This document shows, piece by piece, positions 1 through 9,971 of a stretch of 64,000 nt of DNA (the first letter of the stretch is position 1; the number at the start of each line of letters is the position of its first letter). A program made the translations under genes and the position numbers. The notes beneath the pieces are model-generated. The model worked only from the letters and a program-made list of their open reading frames with translations, was not told the origin of the DNA and did not search any database. The DNA comes from Methyloversatilis sp. (GTDB lineage: Bacteria; Pseudomonadota; Gammaproteobacteria; Burkholderiales; Rhodocyclaceae), in NCBI RefSeq assembly GCF_030698125.1, contig NZ_JAUYNV010000008.1, forward strand, positions 62,001 through 126,000, given 5' to 3'.

Positions 1-1179
1 GAACTGCAGGGCGACCAGCACTACTTCTCGCCCTGTCCGCGCGGCCTCGAAGCCGTGCTGGCCGACGAACTGGTCGCGCTCGGTGCCGACGCCGTAAAGG
101 CGGTGCCCGGCGGCGTCGCCTTCTCGGGGCCGTGGGCGCTGGTGTATCGCGTCAATCTGGAAAGCCGCATCGCCACACGCGTGCTGTGGCGCGTCGGCCA
201 CGGGCCGTACCGCAAGGAAGACGATATCTTCAAGCTGGCGCTGGGTCTGGCCTGGGAACACTGGTTCTCGCCGCGCTGCACGCTGCGCGTCTACACCACG
301 GCCGTGCGCTCGCCGCTGAAATCGGTCGATTTCGTCACCCTGCGCGTGAAGGATGCGATCTGCGACCGCATGCGCGAACAGACGCGCTCGCGGCCGAGCA
401 TCGACACCGTGGCGCCGGACGTGCGCGTGCATGTCTTCCTGACCGACCGCGATGCCACGATCTATCTCGATACCTCGGGCGAGCCGCTGTACAAGCGCGG
501 CTTCAAGGTGGCGCATGTCGAGGCACCGCTGAAGGAAAACCTCGCCGCCGGCATCATCCTGCTGTCCGGCTGGGACAAGGTCGAACCCTTTTTCGACCCG
601 ATGTGCGGCAGCGGCACCTTCCTGATCGAGGCGGCGCAGATGGCGCTCGACATCGCGCCCGGCCTGGGCCGCGGCTTCGGCTTCGAAAAGCTCACCACCT
701 ATCGCGCCGCAGACTGGCACGCCGTGCGTGACGCGGCGGCCTCGCGTGCCCAGCCCCCGCGCGAACTGCCGATCTACGGCTCCGACATCGCCGGCCGCGA
801 AGTCGCGCGCTGCAAGGAAAACCTGCAGGCCGCGAAACTGCCCTGGGTGGTGCGGGTCGAAGGGGCGGACCTGATGGATCGCGATCCGCCGGCCGACCAT
901 GGCGTGCTGGTGACCAATCCGCCGTACGGCGAGCGAATCGGCGAAAAGCAGGCGCTGGCCACCTTGTATCCGAAGCTGGGCGATCTGCTGAAGCAGCGTT
1001 ACAGCGGCTGGCGCTGCCTGTTCATCACCGCCGACACCGACTTTCCGAAGTTGATCAAGCTGAAAGCCAGCCGCCGCACGCCGTTGTACAACGGCGCGCT
1101 GGAATGCCGGCTGTACGAGTACCGCATGGTCGAAGGCAGTCTGCGCGCGCCGCGTGCCGAGGCGCCGCCGGCAGAATGA
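1..1179 (+). CDS. THUMP-domain class I SAM-dependent rRNA methyltransferase, RlmL/RlmK N-terminal-like (5' truncated by window)
   Basis: Frame open from base 1 (..YFSPCPRGLEAVLADEL..), motifs 'FFDPMCGSGTFLIEAA' and 'VTNPPYGERI' typical of N2-guanine RNA MTases. Confidence 0.85.
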   Translation, partial: ELQGDQHYFSPCPRGLEAVLADELVALGADAVKAVPGGVAFSGPWALVYRVNLESRIATRVLWRVGHGPYRKEDDIFKLALGLAWEHWFSPRCTLRVYTTAVRSPLKSVDFVTLRVKDAICDRMREQTRSRPSIDTVAPDVRVHVFLTDRDATIYLDTSGEPLYKRGFKVAHVEAPLKENLAAGIILLSGWDKVEPFFDPMCGSGTFLIEAAQMALDIAPGLGRGFGFEKLTTYRAADWHAVRDAAASRAQPPRELPIYGSDIAGREVARCKENLQAAKLPWVVRVEGADLMDRDPPADHGVLVTNPPYGERIGEKQALATLYPKLGDLLKQRYSGWRCLFITADTDFPKLIKLKASRRTPLYNGALECRLYEYRMVEGSLRAPRAEAPPAE

Positions 1180-1194
1180 AGGAGAGCCGCAGCG

Positions 1195-1569
1195 ATGAAG
1201 TTGAAAAAGGGTTTGTGCGCGCTCGCCGCCGTCTGCGTGGTGCCGGCCAGCGCTGCGCCCGACGCGCCGCCGGCCGCCGACTGGCACCTCGCCGGCCGCC
1301 TCGGCCTGCTGCAGTTCATCGTCGTGCCGGAGACCTCGGCGCGCGACCGCGCCTACTACGACCGCATCATCGACACGGTGTGCAGCGACGACACTGCCTC
1401 CTGCTTCCTGCGCTTCTTCACCAACGCGAGCGGCGTCGCGATGAGTTTTCCGCTGCCCGATGCGGTGCTGGCCGAACCGACGGTCATGTTCCAGCGCTCG
1501 GCCAAGCACCAGCGCGAACAGTTCCAGTGGAGCTGCCGGCTCGGGCTGGCGGAAAGCACCTGCTTCTAG
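1195..1569 (+). CDS. Hypothetical secreted protein
   Basis: 124 aa ORF with signal-peptide-like N-terminus, upstream purine-rich RBS (ggagagccgcagcg). Confidence 0.5.
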   Translation: MKLKKGLCALAAVCVVPASAAPDAPPAADWHLAGRLGLLQFIVVPETSARDRAYYDRIIDTVCSDDTASCFLRFFTNASGVAMSFPLPDAVLAEPTVMFQRSAKHQREQFQWSCRLGLAESTCF

Positions 1570-1585
1570 AACGTATCGCCGGCGC

Positions 1586-2089
1586 TCATTGATCGCTGCG
1601 CGGCAGCACCCAGCCGGCGCGCGGAAAGTGGCAGGTGTAACCGTGCGGAATGCGCTCCAGATAGTCCTGGTGCTCCGGTTCGGCTTCCCAGAAGTCGCCC
1701 ACCGGTTCCACTTCGGTCACTACCGGCCCCGGCCACAGGCCTGACGCATTCACGTCGGCGATGGTGCGCAGCGCCTCGTCGCGCTGTGCATCCGACACCC
1801 AGTAGATCGCCGACCGGTACGCCAGGCCGCGATCGTTGCCCTGACGGTTCTTCGTCGTCGGGTCATGGATCCGGAAGAAGAATTCGAGCAGTTGCCGATA
1901 GCTGATCTGCGCCGGATTGAACACGATCTCGATGCCTTCGGCGTGCGTGCCATGGCTGCGGTAGGTCGCATTCGGCACATCGCCGCCGGTGTAGCCGACG
2001 CGCGTTTTCAGCACGCCGGGCAGCTTGCGGATCAGGTCCTGCATGCCCCAGAAACAGCCGCCGGCCAGTACCGCGCGTTCGCTGCTCAT
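1586..2089 (-). CDS. msrA: Peptide-methionine (S)-S-oxide reductase
   Basis: '[31 protein letters not shown]' signature. Confidence 0.95.
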   Translation of the reverse strand: MSSERAVLAGGCFWGMQDLIRKLPGVLKTRVGYTGGDVPNATYRSHGTHAEGIEIVFNPAQISYRQLLEFFFRIHDPTTKNRQGNDRGLAYRSAIYWVSDAQRDEALRTIADVNASGLWPGPVVTEVEPVGDFWEAEPEHQDYLERIPHGYTCHFPRAGWVLPRSDQ

Positions 2090-2550
2090 CGCGGCACCTC
2101 GACCTGGTCGATCCAGTCGCCGTAGCCTTCCGCCGCCATGTCCTTCAAGGGGACGAAGCGCAGCGACGCCGAATTGATGCAGTAGCGCAGGCCGCCACGC
2201 TCGCGCGGGCCGTCGTTGAACACGTGGCCGAGGTGGCTGTCGCCGTGCGCCGAACGCACTTCGATGCGCACCATGCCGAGCGAGGCGTCGCGCAGTTCGG
2301 TCACGTGCGCCGGCTCGATCGGTTTGGTGAAGCTGGGCCAGCCGCAGCCGGACTCGAACTTGTCGGTCGAGGCGAACAGCGGCTCACCCGACACGATGTC
2401 GACATAGATGCCGGGCGCGTGATTCTTCAGGTACTCGCCGGTACCGGGGTATTCCGTGCCGTTCTGCTGCGTGACGCGGTACTGCTCGGGCGTCAGGCGG
2501 GCGAGGGCTTCGGCTGATCTGGTGTAGGTCTTCAATGCTTTACTCCTCAA
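2086..2550 (-). CDS. msrB: Peptide-methionine (R)-S-oxide reductase
   Basis: '[21 protein letters not shown]' and '[11 protein letters not shown]'; overlaps msrA start by 4 nt. Confidence 0.95.
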   Translation of the reverse strand: MRSKALKTYTRSAEALARLTPEQYRVTQQNGTEYPGTGEYLKNHAPGIYVDIVSGEPLFASTDKFESGCGWPSFTKPIEPAHVTELRDASLGMVRIEVRSAHGDSHLGHVFNDGPRERGGLRYCINSASLRFVPLKDMAAEGYGDWIDQVEVPR

Positions 2551-2591
2551 GCGGGCGCTTCATGCAGCGCCTCGTAACGGGCTGAAAATCC

Positions 2592-3008
2592 TCACGCGCG
2601 CAACTGGCTGACCGTCTCCAGGAGCCAGTCGGCTGCCTTGAGCAATGCGTCGAGCAATGTCGCTTCCATGTCGACCACACCTTCATACTCTGATCGATTG
2701 CGACGATTGTGGCAGTTGTCGAGCACGCGCCACACCTCGGGTCCCGCCCCAAGCGTATGCGGCAGGCACTGAAAAACGAGGTATCGGTTGTCCGACCGAT
2801 ATCCTGCCCGGCGAAGCGCAGCCAGCGAGAGCGCGTGCGCCGCGTTGTACGCAAGGTCGAAACGACTTTCGATCGACAGCCCATCGTTGTGCGCATCGCG
2901 CAAACGGGCCGCTGCCGAACGGACCAGCCCGTCGAACTCGCGCTCGTTCGGCGCTTCTGCCTTGAGCTTGCCGGGGCCGACAAGATTACGAAGGTTTGGC
3001 GAGGTCAT
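2592..3008 (-). CDS. HEPN-domain protein (SAV_6107-like), putative toxin of MNT/HEPN pair
   Basis: All-helical 138 aa protein with 'NRRNRSEYEG' motif; overlaps 3' end of nucleotidyltransferase gene. Confidence 0.7.
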   Translation of the reverse strand: MTSPNLRNLVGPGKLKAEAPNEREFDGLVRSAAARLRDAHNDGLSIESRFDLAYNAAHALSLAALRRAGYRSDNRYLVFQCLPHTLGAGPEVWRVLDNCHNRRNRSEYEGVVDMEATLLDALLKAADWLLETVSQLRA

Positions 3009-3594
3009 GCTCGTTGCCGATCAACAGGATTCTGGGTTGCGCCATCACTCGGGTGACAAACGGGTTTTCGTCATCGATTCGCGTGCGCCATTCGGACAGC
3101 GAATAGACACTGGGGTTCACCGGGCGACCAATCGCCGCTTCGGCGCCAGCGAGTGCCGAATAGAGGTCTCCCAATAAAAGGGTGTCGCTGATGACAAGCA
3201 GGTCGACATCGCTGTCCGGACCTTCCGCACCACGCGCGACCGATCCATATATGAAGGCAAGGTGGATCTGTCCTGCAAACGACGCAAGTGCAAGTCGTAT
3301 GTGGTCCGCGACCCCGGACGTTTTCGCGATGAGCCCACGCAACTCGGCAAACACCGGAGAACCAGGATTTGCCTGATACAGCATCTGATTGCCACGTCGC
3401 GTCGCAATGAGCAATCCGGCTGCTGCCAGTCTCTTGAGCTCCCGGTTGACGGCGCCACTCCCCGATCTCGAAAGACGGACGATTTCGTTGGTGTGGAAGC
3501 TTTGGCCAACACGGCCGAAAAGCAGGCCGAGGACGCGCTGCTGCGTGTTCGTAAACAGCGCGGATGAAATGGATAGTGCCGGGTTCGATCCCAT
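2986..3594 (-). CDS. Nucleotidyltransferase-domain protein with N-terminal winged HTH, putative MNT antitoxin/autoregulator
   Basis: 'FIYGSVARGAEGPDSDVDLLVISD' NTase motif (GSxxRGxxxxxSDxDL); ArsR-like wHTH N-terminus; start chosen at MGSNPALS. Confidence 0.75.
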   Translation of the reverse strand: MGSNPALSISSALFTNTQQRVLGLLFGRVGQSFHTNEIVRLSRSGSGAVNRELKRLAAAGLLIATRRGNQMLYQANPGSPVFAELRGLIAKTSGVADHIRLALASFAGQIHLAFIYGSVARGAEGPDSDVDLLVISDTLLLGDLYSALAGAEAAIGRPVNPSVYSLSEWRTRIDDENPFVTRVMAQPRILLIGNEHDLAKPS

Positions 3595-3622
3595 AATGGG
3601 AATGATAAATCCCTTTTTGGGA
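3589..3622. promoter_or_regulatory. Two TCCC-N5-GGGA dyads overlapping the start of the NTase gene (putative operator)
   Basis: tcccataatggga (3589-3601) and tccctttttggga (3610-3622), centres 21 bp apart. Confidence 0.45.
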
Positions 3623-3644
3623 TCGATACAAGCACAACCCTGCC

Positions 3645-6575
3645 TCAGAGTCCGAGTGATTGCTGGCGACCGGGATCCGCCAGCGCTCTCACCCGGGCGT
3701 AACGCAGCAGTTCGGCCAGATGCGCGCCCTTGCTGCGCCAGTCCCGGAAGGCATCCTCGCCCAACAACACGTAGTGCCACTGCCTTTGTTCGCGATGTTC
3801 CGGTGCAAGTGCATTGACGCGTTCACACCATGCGGTGGCTGCCTTGAGCTTGCGCTGCACGTTCGGCGTGCTCAATTGCCCCTGCGCTTTGGTTTCGACC
3901 AGATAGACCGCTTCAGGCTCGCGCACCAGAAAGTCGGGTGAGTAAAAGGCGGGCAGGCCGTCTTCCTTTACGTAACGCAGCCGGGCGAAATCGTGGCGCG
4001 TTTCACTCAGCTTGCAGAAAGCCTCGACCGAACTGTCCGCCTGGGCCCATTCGATGAAGGCTTTTTCGAGACCACCGCTGCGCGTCGGCCAGGGCTGCCG
4101 TTGATAGATGCTCTTGGTGACCGGCAGCGATGCGCTTTCCCGCATCGGAAGTTTTGCCACTTCCGACAGCCGGCGAAAGCGGACTTCCGTTTCTCCCTCA
4201 TCATGAATCGTTTCCGAATCGATCAATGCGACTGCGAATACCCGGGTGATGTGATCGATTACCGGCTGCAGCAGCAACAGACGCCAGTTCTCGGCCTCCA
4301 TCGGGTCGAAGGTCTCGTCGAACAGGCGCTCACGGATATAGGCCTCCAGCCAACCCGTCAGTGCTGCCGTATTGACCTGCAGATAGGGCGTTTGATGATG
4401 CGCGGCAATCCTGTTGCCCTTGGGCAACGGATGACTGAGCGCCTGTGCGATGCGGCGCGTCAGCCGGGCGAGAAAATCGTTGTAGCCGGCGACGTTCATC
4501 ACCGCACCATCGACGCGATAGTCACCGAACAGCGTCGATGTCTGCAGATCCTGTGACACGAATACATCGCCCTTGCCGAGCATGGTGACCAGATCGCTTC
4601 GACTCATCGCAGAGAACGACGGCAGGTCGGTCAGATCGGGCGCCCGATGCTCCACCCATTCATCGGCTTCGCGCAATATGAACGGAATCGCGAAGTCGAA
4701 CGCTTCGTAGCCCTCGCGCAGGCCGACCGATACGAAATCACCGGTACTGCTGGTCAGGTCGCTGTCTTCTGTGGTCGTACCTGCTACACCGGCGGTCATC
4801 AAATCGTCGTAAAAACTCTGGAAGGCGGGGTGTTCGACGATGGACAGTACATCGATCAGGCTGGCCGGCTCCTGTCCGTTGCGGATACGCTCCCGGTTGT
4901 CGCGCTTGATGTCGGCGTAGTCGGGCTCGCGCCACATCAGGCGCAGACCCCGGCCGATGGTCTGCTCCAGCAGTATCTGGGCCTGGCTGGAACGCAGCGG
5001 CACGATGACGCAGATATTATTGACGTCGAAGCCCTCCCGCAGCATCAACACGCTGACGATGACGCGCGGTATCGCGTGCCGGTCAACGTCGAACAGACGT
5101 TCGCGGATCGGCGCCCAGTCCTTTTCGCCCAGTTCCGCCTTCCGGCCGGAATCGATGGCCATCACCTCGTCGGGCGACAGCCCTTCGTCGATCAGGAACC
5201 GCGTGACGAGCGGCGAAACCGTCGTGTCTTCGCACACGACCAGCATCTTCGGGTGGCGTTGCGGGTCCAGTCGCGCAAAATCGACGTCGAGCTTGCGCAG
5301 CTTGGCAAGCCCTGCACGCAGCATCACACGCTGACCATCGGACAGTTTCGGGTTTCCATCCTCGTCCCGCTCGGCCCTGAACTCCAGCGGCAACGCGCCG
5401 ATCTCCTTGCGCCGGTCGAGTACGAGTGACTTCACCAGCCCCGCGGCCATCGCCGACTTGAGGTCGAAATCCACAATCACGTGATTGAAGTAGGCTTTCT
5501 GGCGGTTCCTGCCGGAACCCACATCGTTATAGGGTGTGGCCGAGAAATCCACCTGCACGAAACGCCGCCCCTTGCCGTCGGCGATGCGGTTCAGGCTCTT
5601 CTGCCATTCGACTTCCGTCGTTTCGCCTTCCCGCTTCACTTCATGGATGTGGTGCGCCTCGTCGTTGAACACCATCAGTGCGGGCAGACCGGACAGATGG
5701 TCCAGCACATCGCCGCGTGCGTGCCGTCGGTCCAGCACATCGAGACTGTTGCCGGTGGACTTGCCCGGCATCAGTGGCAACAGCGCATCGATCACTTCAT
5801 GCGGTGCGGCACCGGCACCCGGTGCATCGAGGTCTTCCAGGTCTTCACCCTCGTCCGCTTCGGCCAGCAGATGCCAGTTGGTGATGGCGATCATGCCGTT
5901 GCCCGTGGTTTTCAGACCGATTTCATCCTTGGTGCAGACATTGCCGCGGACGAAGCTGAAGACCGCCTCACGGTGCAGTTCGGGAATGAACAACTCGGCG
6001 TAGCACGCAATGTCGGACGTCGAGAAATCGCGTGCGCCGTCGCGCATCTTGCCGAGGAAGGCGTCGAGCAGCCGGTCGTAGACGATGAGCCCGGGCGCGA
6101 CGATCAGGAAGTGGCGGGTGAAGCGCGCATCGTCGATGCCTTCGTCCTGCATTGCTTTGCGGTTGAGCAGTTGCCACACCATCAGCGCCTGCAACACCCA
6201 GGTCTTGCCGGTGCCGGTGGCCATCTTCATGCAGTACTTCGGGTGCGCGTGCTTTGCCTGACTGATGTCGTGCAGACGGTTGCCCGACAGCAGTGCGTCC
6301 GGCGCCACCGCCTGATACAGCGACTTGAGGTCGGCAGCGGCGAAGACTTCATGCGCCACGATGGTATTCAGGATGGCCTGCCGCTGACCCGGATGAAAAT
6401 TGAATGCGCGTGGCGCACACAGGTCTTCGAGGAACCACCAGCGCAGCAGTTCGGCCGTGGTCGGGGTGACCAGTTCATACAAGTCGGCGCTGCCGTCCTC
6501 CAGCCCGGCAGCGAGCTGTTCGGTACGGCGCGTCAGACCGGCGGCCAGCGCAAGGGCGTCTTCGGCATCCTTCAT
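3645..6575 (-). CDS. Type III restriction endonuclease Res subunit / DEAD-type helicase
   Basis: 'KMATGTGKTWVLQALM' Walker A, 'MVFNDEAHHIHEV' DEAH-like motif, 'QTIGRGLRLMW' motif VI, C-terminal 'YSPDFLVREPEAVYLVETKAQ' PD-(D/E)XK. Confidence 0.85.
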   Translation of the reverse strand: MKDAEDALALAAGLTRRTEQLAAGLEDGSADLYELVTPTTAELLRWWFLEDLCAPRAFNFHPGQRQAILNTIVAHEVFAAADLKSLYQAVAPDALLSGNRLHDISQAKHAHPKYCMKMATGTGKTWVLQALMVWQLLNRKAMQDEGIDDARFTRHFLIVAPGLIVYDRLLDAFLGKMRDGARDFSTSDIACYAELFIPELHREAVFSFVRGNVCTKDEIGLKTTGNGMIAITNWHLLAEADEGEDLEDLDAPGAGAAPHEVIDALLPLMPGKSTGNSLDVLDRRHARGDVLDHLSGLPALMVFNDEAHHIHEVKREGETTEVEWQKSLNRIADGKGRRFVQVDFSATPYNDVGSGRNRQKAYFNHVIVDFDLKSAMAAGLVKSLVLDRRKEIGALPLEFRAERDEDGNPKLSDGQRVMLRAGLAKLRKLDVDFARLDPQRHPKMLVVCEDTTVSPLVTRFLIDEGLSPDEVMAIDSGRKAELGEKDWAPIRERLFDVDRHAIPRVIVSVLMLREGFDVNNICVIVPLRSSQAQILLEQTIGRGLRLMWREPDYADIKRDNRERIRNGQEPASLIDVLSIVEHPAFQSFYDDLMTAGVAGTTTEDSDLTSSTGDFVSVGLREGYEAFDFAIPFILREADEWVEHRAPDLTDLPSFSAMSRSDLVTMLGKGDVFVSQDLQTSTLFGDYRVDGAVMNVAGYNDFLARLTRRIAQALSHPLPKGNRIAAHHQTPYLQVNTAALTGWLEAYIRERLFDETFDPMEAENWRLLLLQPVIDHITRVFAVALIDSETIHDEGETEVRFRRLSEVAKLPMRESASLPVTKSIYQRQPWPTRSGGLEKAFIEWAQADSSVEAFCKLSETRHDFARLRYVKEDGLPAFYSPDFLVREPEAVYLVETKAQGQLSTPNVQRKLKAATAWCERVNALAPEHREQRQWHYVLLGEDAFRDWRSKGAHLAELLRYARVRALADPGRQQSLGL

Positions 6576-8500
6576 GTGCCCGCCTCCACCGTCAGCTGCG
6601 CCTCGGCTTCGAAGCCGAACACGTCGACCGCCCGCACGCATACGCGGCGGCTGCCTGCGCACGCAGGCAGGTCGAGCCGCGCCACGGTTTCCACCCGCAG
6701 CGGATCGCCGTCGTTGCCGGTGTTGCCGCGGTAGTCCTGCCAGACCGAGCGGAATACCTTGCCGTCATAGTCGGGATCGACAGCCCAGTACTCGATCAGC
6801 GCCAGCGGCTCCTTCGCGATGACACCGGCAAGCTTGAGGCGGTTGGCGTCATCCAGATTCAGGGCTTCGGGCGACAGCAGCACGTAGTTGGCCAGCTCCA
6901 CGGTCAGCCGTTCCGAGCCCTCGGCACCCGCGGTACGCATGGCGGACTTCAGCGTCAGATACTGCAGGCTGGAAAAGCGCACCGACCCGCGCGCCTTGTC
7001 GATGCCACCCTTCTTCTTCAGCCGGTCGAGCAGGTCGGGCGGTATCACCAGCACTTCGAGCCGGCTGTCGTTCAGGGCGGCGATGGAGTCGCCGATCGAA
7101 GGTTCGAAGTTCCAGCCCAGCAGCACGACCTTGTCCCAGCCGCCCATCAGGTTGTCGCGCTGGGCGACCGCCTTGCGCAGCGTCGTCGCACCTGTCAGCT
7201 TGTTCGGCGAGTCGACGAATACAAGCGTCCTGCCGCCACCGCCTGCGATACGACCGAGATTGCGCAGCGGACTTTCTTCCGGCGGCAAGGGCAGTGCGCC
7301 GTAGAGCGACAGCACGATGTGCGCAAGATCGCCGATGCGGAAGTTGCGGCCGAAGGCCGACTTCGCTGCCTCGACCTGATAGTCGCCGATGGCCTGGTAA
7401 TAGAAGGGCTTTGCGTTCTGGTCGATCAGCCGCTTGCGGCCGATCATGCAGGCGGGCTTGCCGATGTCGGTCGCGATCCAGCGGCGGCCGAGTTTCTCGG
7501 CGACGGCTGCAGTGGTGGCGGAGCCGGAGAAGAAGTCGGCGACGAGGCCATTCTCTGGGCAGGTATGCTCAATAATCCTGTTCAGTAACTGTTCTGGTTT
7601 CTGTGTTGAATAGTCAAGTCGCTCTTTCGCAGCAGGATTGATAATCGAAACCGCCCACACATCCGCGAGAGGAGCCCCTGTGGTGTCGTCCTCAACACTT
7701 GCGGCCGTTCGCTTGCCAGATTCATCGAATACCGCAAGCTGCTTTTTTCCCTTCCATCGCTTGAGTGTCCCTTCCGACTGATCCTGAAACTCAACGACCT
7801 CAAAGTGTCGCAACTCGGCATCTTTGCCGTACCAAAACAACGTGTCGTGATTGCGCTGGAAGTTTTTTGATTTCGTCGACCATTTGCGGTAATGCCAAAT
7901 AATTTCGTTGATGAAGTTTTGCTTTCCAAAGATTTCGTCGGCGACGACCTTCACGTAGTGCCCCACGTGCCAATCCAGATGCACGTAGATCGACCCCGTA
8001 TCCGCCAACAACTCGCGCATCAGGATCAGCCGCGGCACGATCATCGCGAGGTAGGACGCGGTGCCGTCCGCCCAGGTGTCCGAATAAGCGAACTGTTCGA
8101 TCACGGTCGGCCGCTGTTCCAGTTCGACGCCGGGCAGCGTCACCTTGGTGCGATAGTCCGCCTTTGAATCGAAGGGCGGGTCGATGTAGATGAGATCGAC
8201 CTTGCCGCGCAGGCTGGGCAGCCCGCTGGCTTCATCGCCGGCCAGCAAGGCGGCCATCGCCAGCAGGTTGTCGCCGTAGATCAGACGGTTCACCCACTCC
8301 GATGTGCCGGCATCGAGCGCGTCGCGCCGTGCCTCGCTGCTTATCCAGTCGGTGGCGGCGCTGTCCCGTGCGGGCAGCACCCATTCGCGGGTCTGCAATC
8401 CGACCCGGTGGCGCCCTTCCAGACTTTCGAGAATTCTTTCGGCAACCTGCCGCCCGCGGGCGACGATTTCGGGGAGTTGTTCGAGCAATGATTTGGCCAT
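6572..8500 (-). CDS. Type III DNA methyltransferase Mod subunit
   Basis: 'DLIYIDPPFDSKADY' (DPPF/Y motif IV) and 'DFFSGSATTAAVAEKLGRRWIATDI' (motif I), 4-nt overlap with res. Confidence 0.85.
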   Translation of the reverse strand: MAKSLLEQLPEIVARGRQVAERILESLEGRHRVGLQTREWVLPARDSAATDWISSEARRDALDAGTSEWVNRLIYGDNLLAMAALLAGDEASGLPSLRGKVDLIYIDPPFDSKADYRTKVTLPGVELEQRPTVIEQFAYSDTWADGTASYLAMIVPRLILMRELLADTGSIYVHLDWHVGHYVKVVADEIFGKQNFINEIIWHYRKWSTKSKNFQRNHDTLFWYGKDAELRHFEVVEFQDQSEGTLKRWKGKKQLAVFDESGKRTAASVEDDTTGAPLADVWAVSIINPAAKERLDYSTQKPEQLLNRIIEHTCPENGLVADFFSGSATTAAVAEKLGRRWIATDIGKPACMIGRKRLIDQNAKPFYYQAIGDYQVEAAKSAFGRNFRIGDLAHIVLSLYGALPLPPEESPLRNLGRIAGGGGRTLVFVDSPNKLTGATTLRKAVAQRDNLMGGWDKVVLLGWNFEPSIGDSIAALNDSRLEVLVIPPDLLDRLKKKGGIDKARGSVRFSSLQYLTLKSAMRTAGAEGSERLTVELANYVLLSPEALNLDDANRLKLAGVIAKEPLALIEYWAVDPDYDGKVFRSVWQDYRGNTGNDGDPLRVETVARLDLPACAGSRRVCVRAVDVFGFEAEAQLTVEAGT

Positions 8501-8520
8501 GAGAAGCAGTTGATGAATGA

Positions 8521-8558
8521 ATACAACCAATAGTTGTGTTCACGATACAACAGCTTGT
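8521..8558. promoter_or_regulatory. Repeated ATACAAC dyads between mod and divergent HTH gene (putative controller operator)
   Basis: ATACAACcaataGTTGT (8521-8537) and ATACAACagcTTGT (8545-8558). Confidence 0.4.
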
Positions 8559-8595
8559 TAGGTTGCCATGTGGGCCGAACTTAAGGTCTGGCCGC

Positions 8596-9018
8596 ATGAA
8601 TGACAAAGCCGCCTTTGCCGAAAGACTTGCCGCTGCAATGCAGCGCGCTGGTCTTGAACCACGTCCTTCGGTGCTCGAAAAAGAGTTCAACACCCGCTAC
8701 TGGGGGCGTGCGGTGACTTACCAGGCGGTATCCCGCTGGCTCAAGGGTGGTGCAATACCGTCACAGGACAAGCTTGAGGTGCTGGCCGACCTGCTTGCCA
8801 TCGAACCGCAGGTGCTGCAATACGGCGAAGGTGTGGTCCGCAAGGTAAGGGAGAGGCAGCAGATCTGGGCCGAAGGCATCACGCCCGCCGAACGCGAACT
8901 GATCGAAGCCTTCCTGAAGCTTCCGCTCGCGCAGCGCAAGGTACTGCGCGAGGTCATCCTGGCCTTCGTACAGCTCCATGAAAACCTTCAGGTTCGCGAA
9001 TCTGGCGATTCGCGCTGA
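8596..9018 (+). CDS. HTH (XRE-type) transcriptional regulator, divergent from R-M operon
   Basis: 'YWGRAVTYQAVSRWLKGGAIPSQDKLEVLADLLAIEPQVLQYG' HTH. Confidence 0.7.
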   Translation: MNDKAAFAERLAAAMQRAGLEPRPSVLEKEFNTRYWGRAVTYQAVSRWLKGGAIPSQDKLEVLADLLAIEPQVLQYGEGVVRKVRERQQIWAEGITPAERELIEAFLKLPLAQRKVLREVILAFVQLHENLQVRESGDSR

Positions 9019-9143
9019 TCCGTGGGCCTCCCTTGGCAAAAGCGTGCACAGTCACCTGAAAGCGCCGACAGCACGTCTTTGCTCGCGTGTTTTCTTGAGG
9101 CAAGTTTCCTTGCCGTGCCACGCTTTGGTCACTAAGATCGTAA

Positions 9144-9169
9144 ATGTCACTTAATAGGTAAATTGACAT
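9144..9169. promoter_or_regulatory. Inverted repeat ATGTCA-N14-TGACAT overlapping vapB start (putative autoregulatory operator)
   Basis: atgtcacttaataggtaaattgacat directly at the antitoxin start codon. Confidence 0.4.
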
Positions 9170-9464
9170 GAACGCGTCGGTAATGTCACAAGGTGGCCGA
9201 GTGGTCGTTCCGAAGGAGTACCGCCAGAAGCTGGGCCTGAAGGAAGGCGATGAGGTTATCTGGGTCGAAGTCGATGGCCAGATCGTGCTGACTTCGCGCA
9301 AGCAGCAACTGGAACGCGCCCAAAAGTTCTTCGCTGAGTTGTTCAAGGATTACCAGGGTGGCTCGCTGGTGGATGAACTGATCGCCGACCGACGGGCCGA
9401 GGCGGCGCGCGACGATGCCGAGGCCGCCGAGTTTGCCGCACGGCACGGAAAGCCCGCAGCATGA
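9168..9464 (+). CDS. AbrB/MazE-type antitoxin
   Basis: 'GGRVVVPKEYRQKLGLKEGDEVIWVEVDGQIVL' AbrB swapped-hairpin domain. Confidence 0.8.
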   Translation: MNASVMSQGGRVVVPKEYRQKLGLKEGDEVIWVEVDGQIVLTSRKQQLERAQKFFAELFKDYQGGSLVDELIADRRAEAARDDAEAAEFAARHGKPAA

Positions 9465-9865
9465 AGTACGTGCTGGATGCTTCAGCCTGCCTCGCGTGGA
9501 TACTGAAGGAGCCGGGACAGGCGCGCGTGCTTGAATTGTTGGGTACCGGCGACTGCCTGATTTCGAGTGTCAATGCAGCCGAAGTGGTGTCACGTCTGGC
9601 CCGGTTGGGCCATGCGGAATCCGTCCTGCGTCAGGTCGTCGGCCATCTGAGGGCCGACTGCGTGTCTTTCGACGCCGCGCAGGCAACAGAGGCAGGCGTG
9701 CTGCGCGAGCCGACCCGGCATCTCGGCCTGTCGCTCGGCGATCGCGCCTGTCTGGCGCTGGCGCGTGCGCAGGACGCAGTGGCCATTACCGCTGACCGCG
9801 CCTGGCTGCCGTTGGCGGAACCGCTGGGCATTGCCATCGAGTGCATTCGTCACGAGGCGCACTGA
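9461..9865 (+). CDS. VapC-type PIN-domain ribonuclease toxin
   Basis: 'YVLDASACLAWILKEPG', 'LSLGDRACLALA', 'AITADRAW'; 4-nt overlap with antitoxin gene. Confidence 0.85.
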   Translation: MKYVLDASACLAWILKEPGQARVLELLGTGDCLISSVNAAEVVSRLARLGHAESVLRQVVGHLRADCVSFDAAQATEAGVLREPTRHLGLSLGDRACLALARAQDAVAITADRAWLPLAEPLGIAIECIRHEAH

Positions 9866-9971
9866 TTCCGGCTCCGGTTTCAAGATCGATACGTCGCTGA
9901 CGCGCGGCGACCCGTACGCGGAATACGTTCACGCACGCATCGGATCCTTCGATCTGCGCCCCGCCGCCCCC

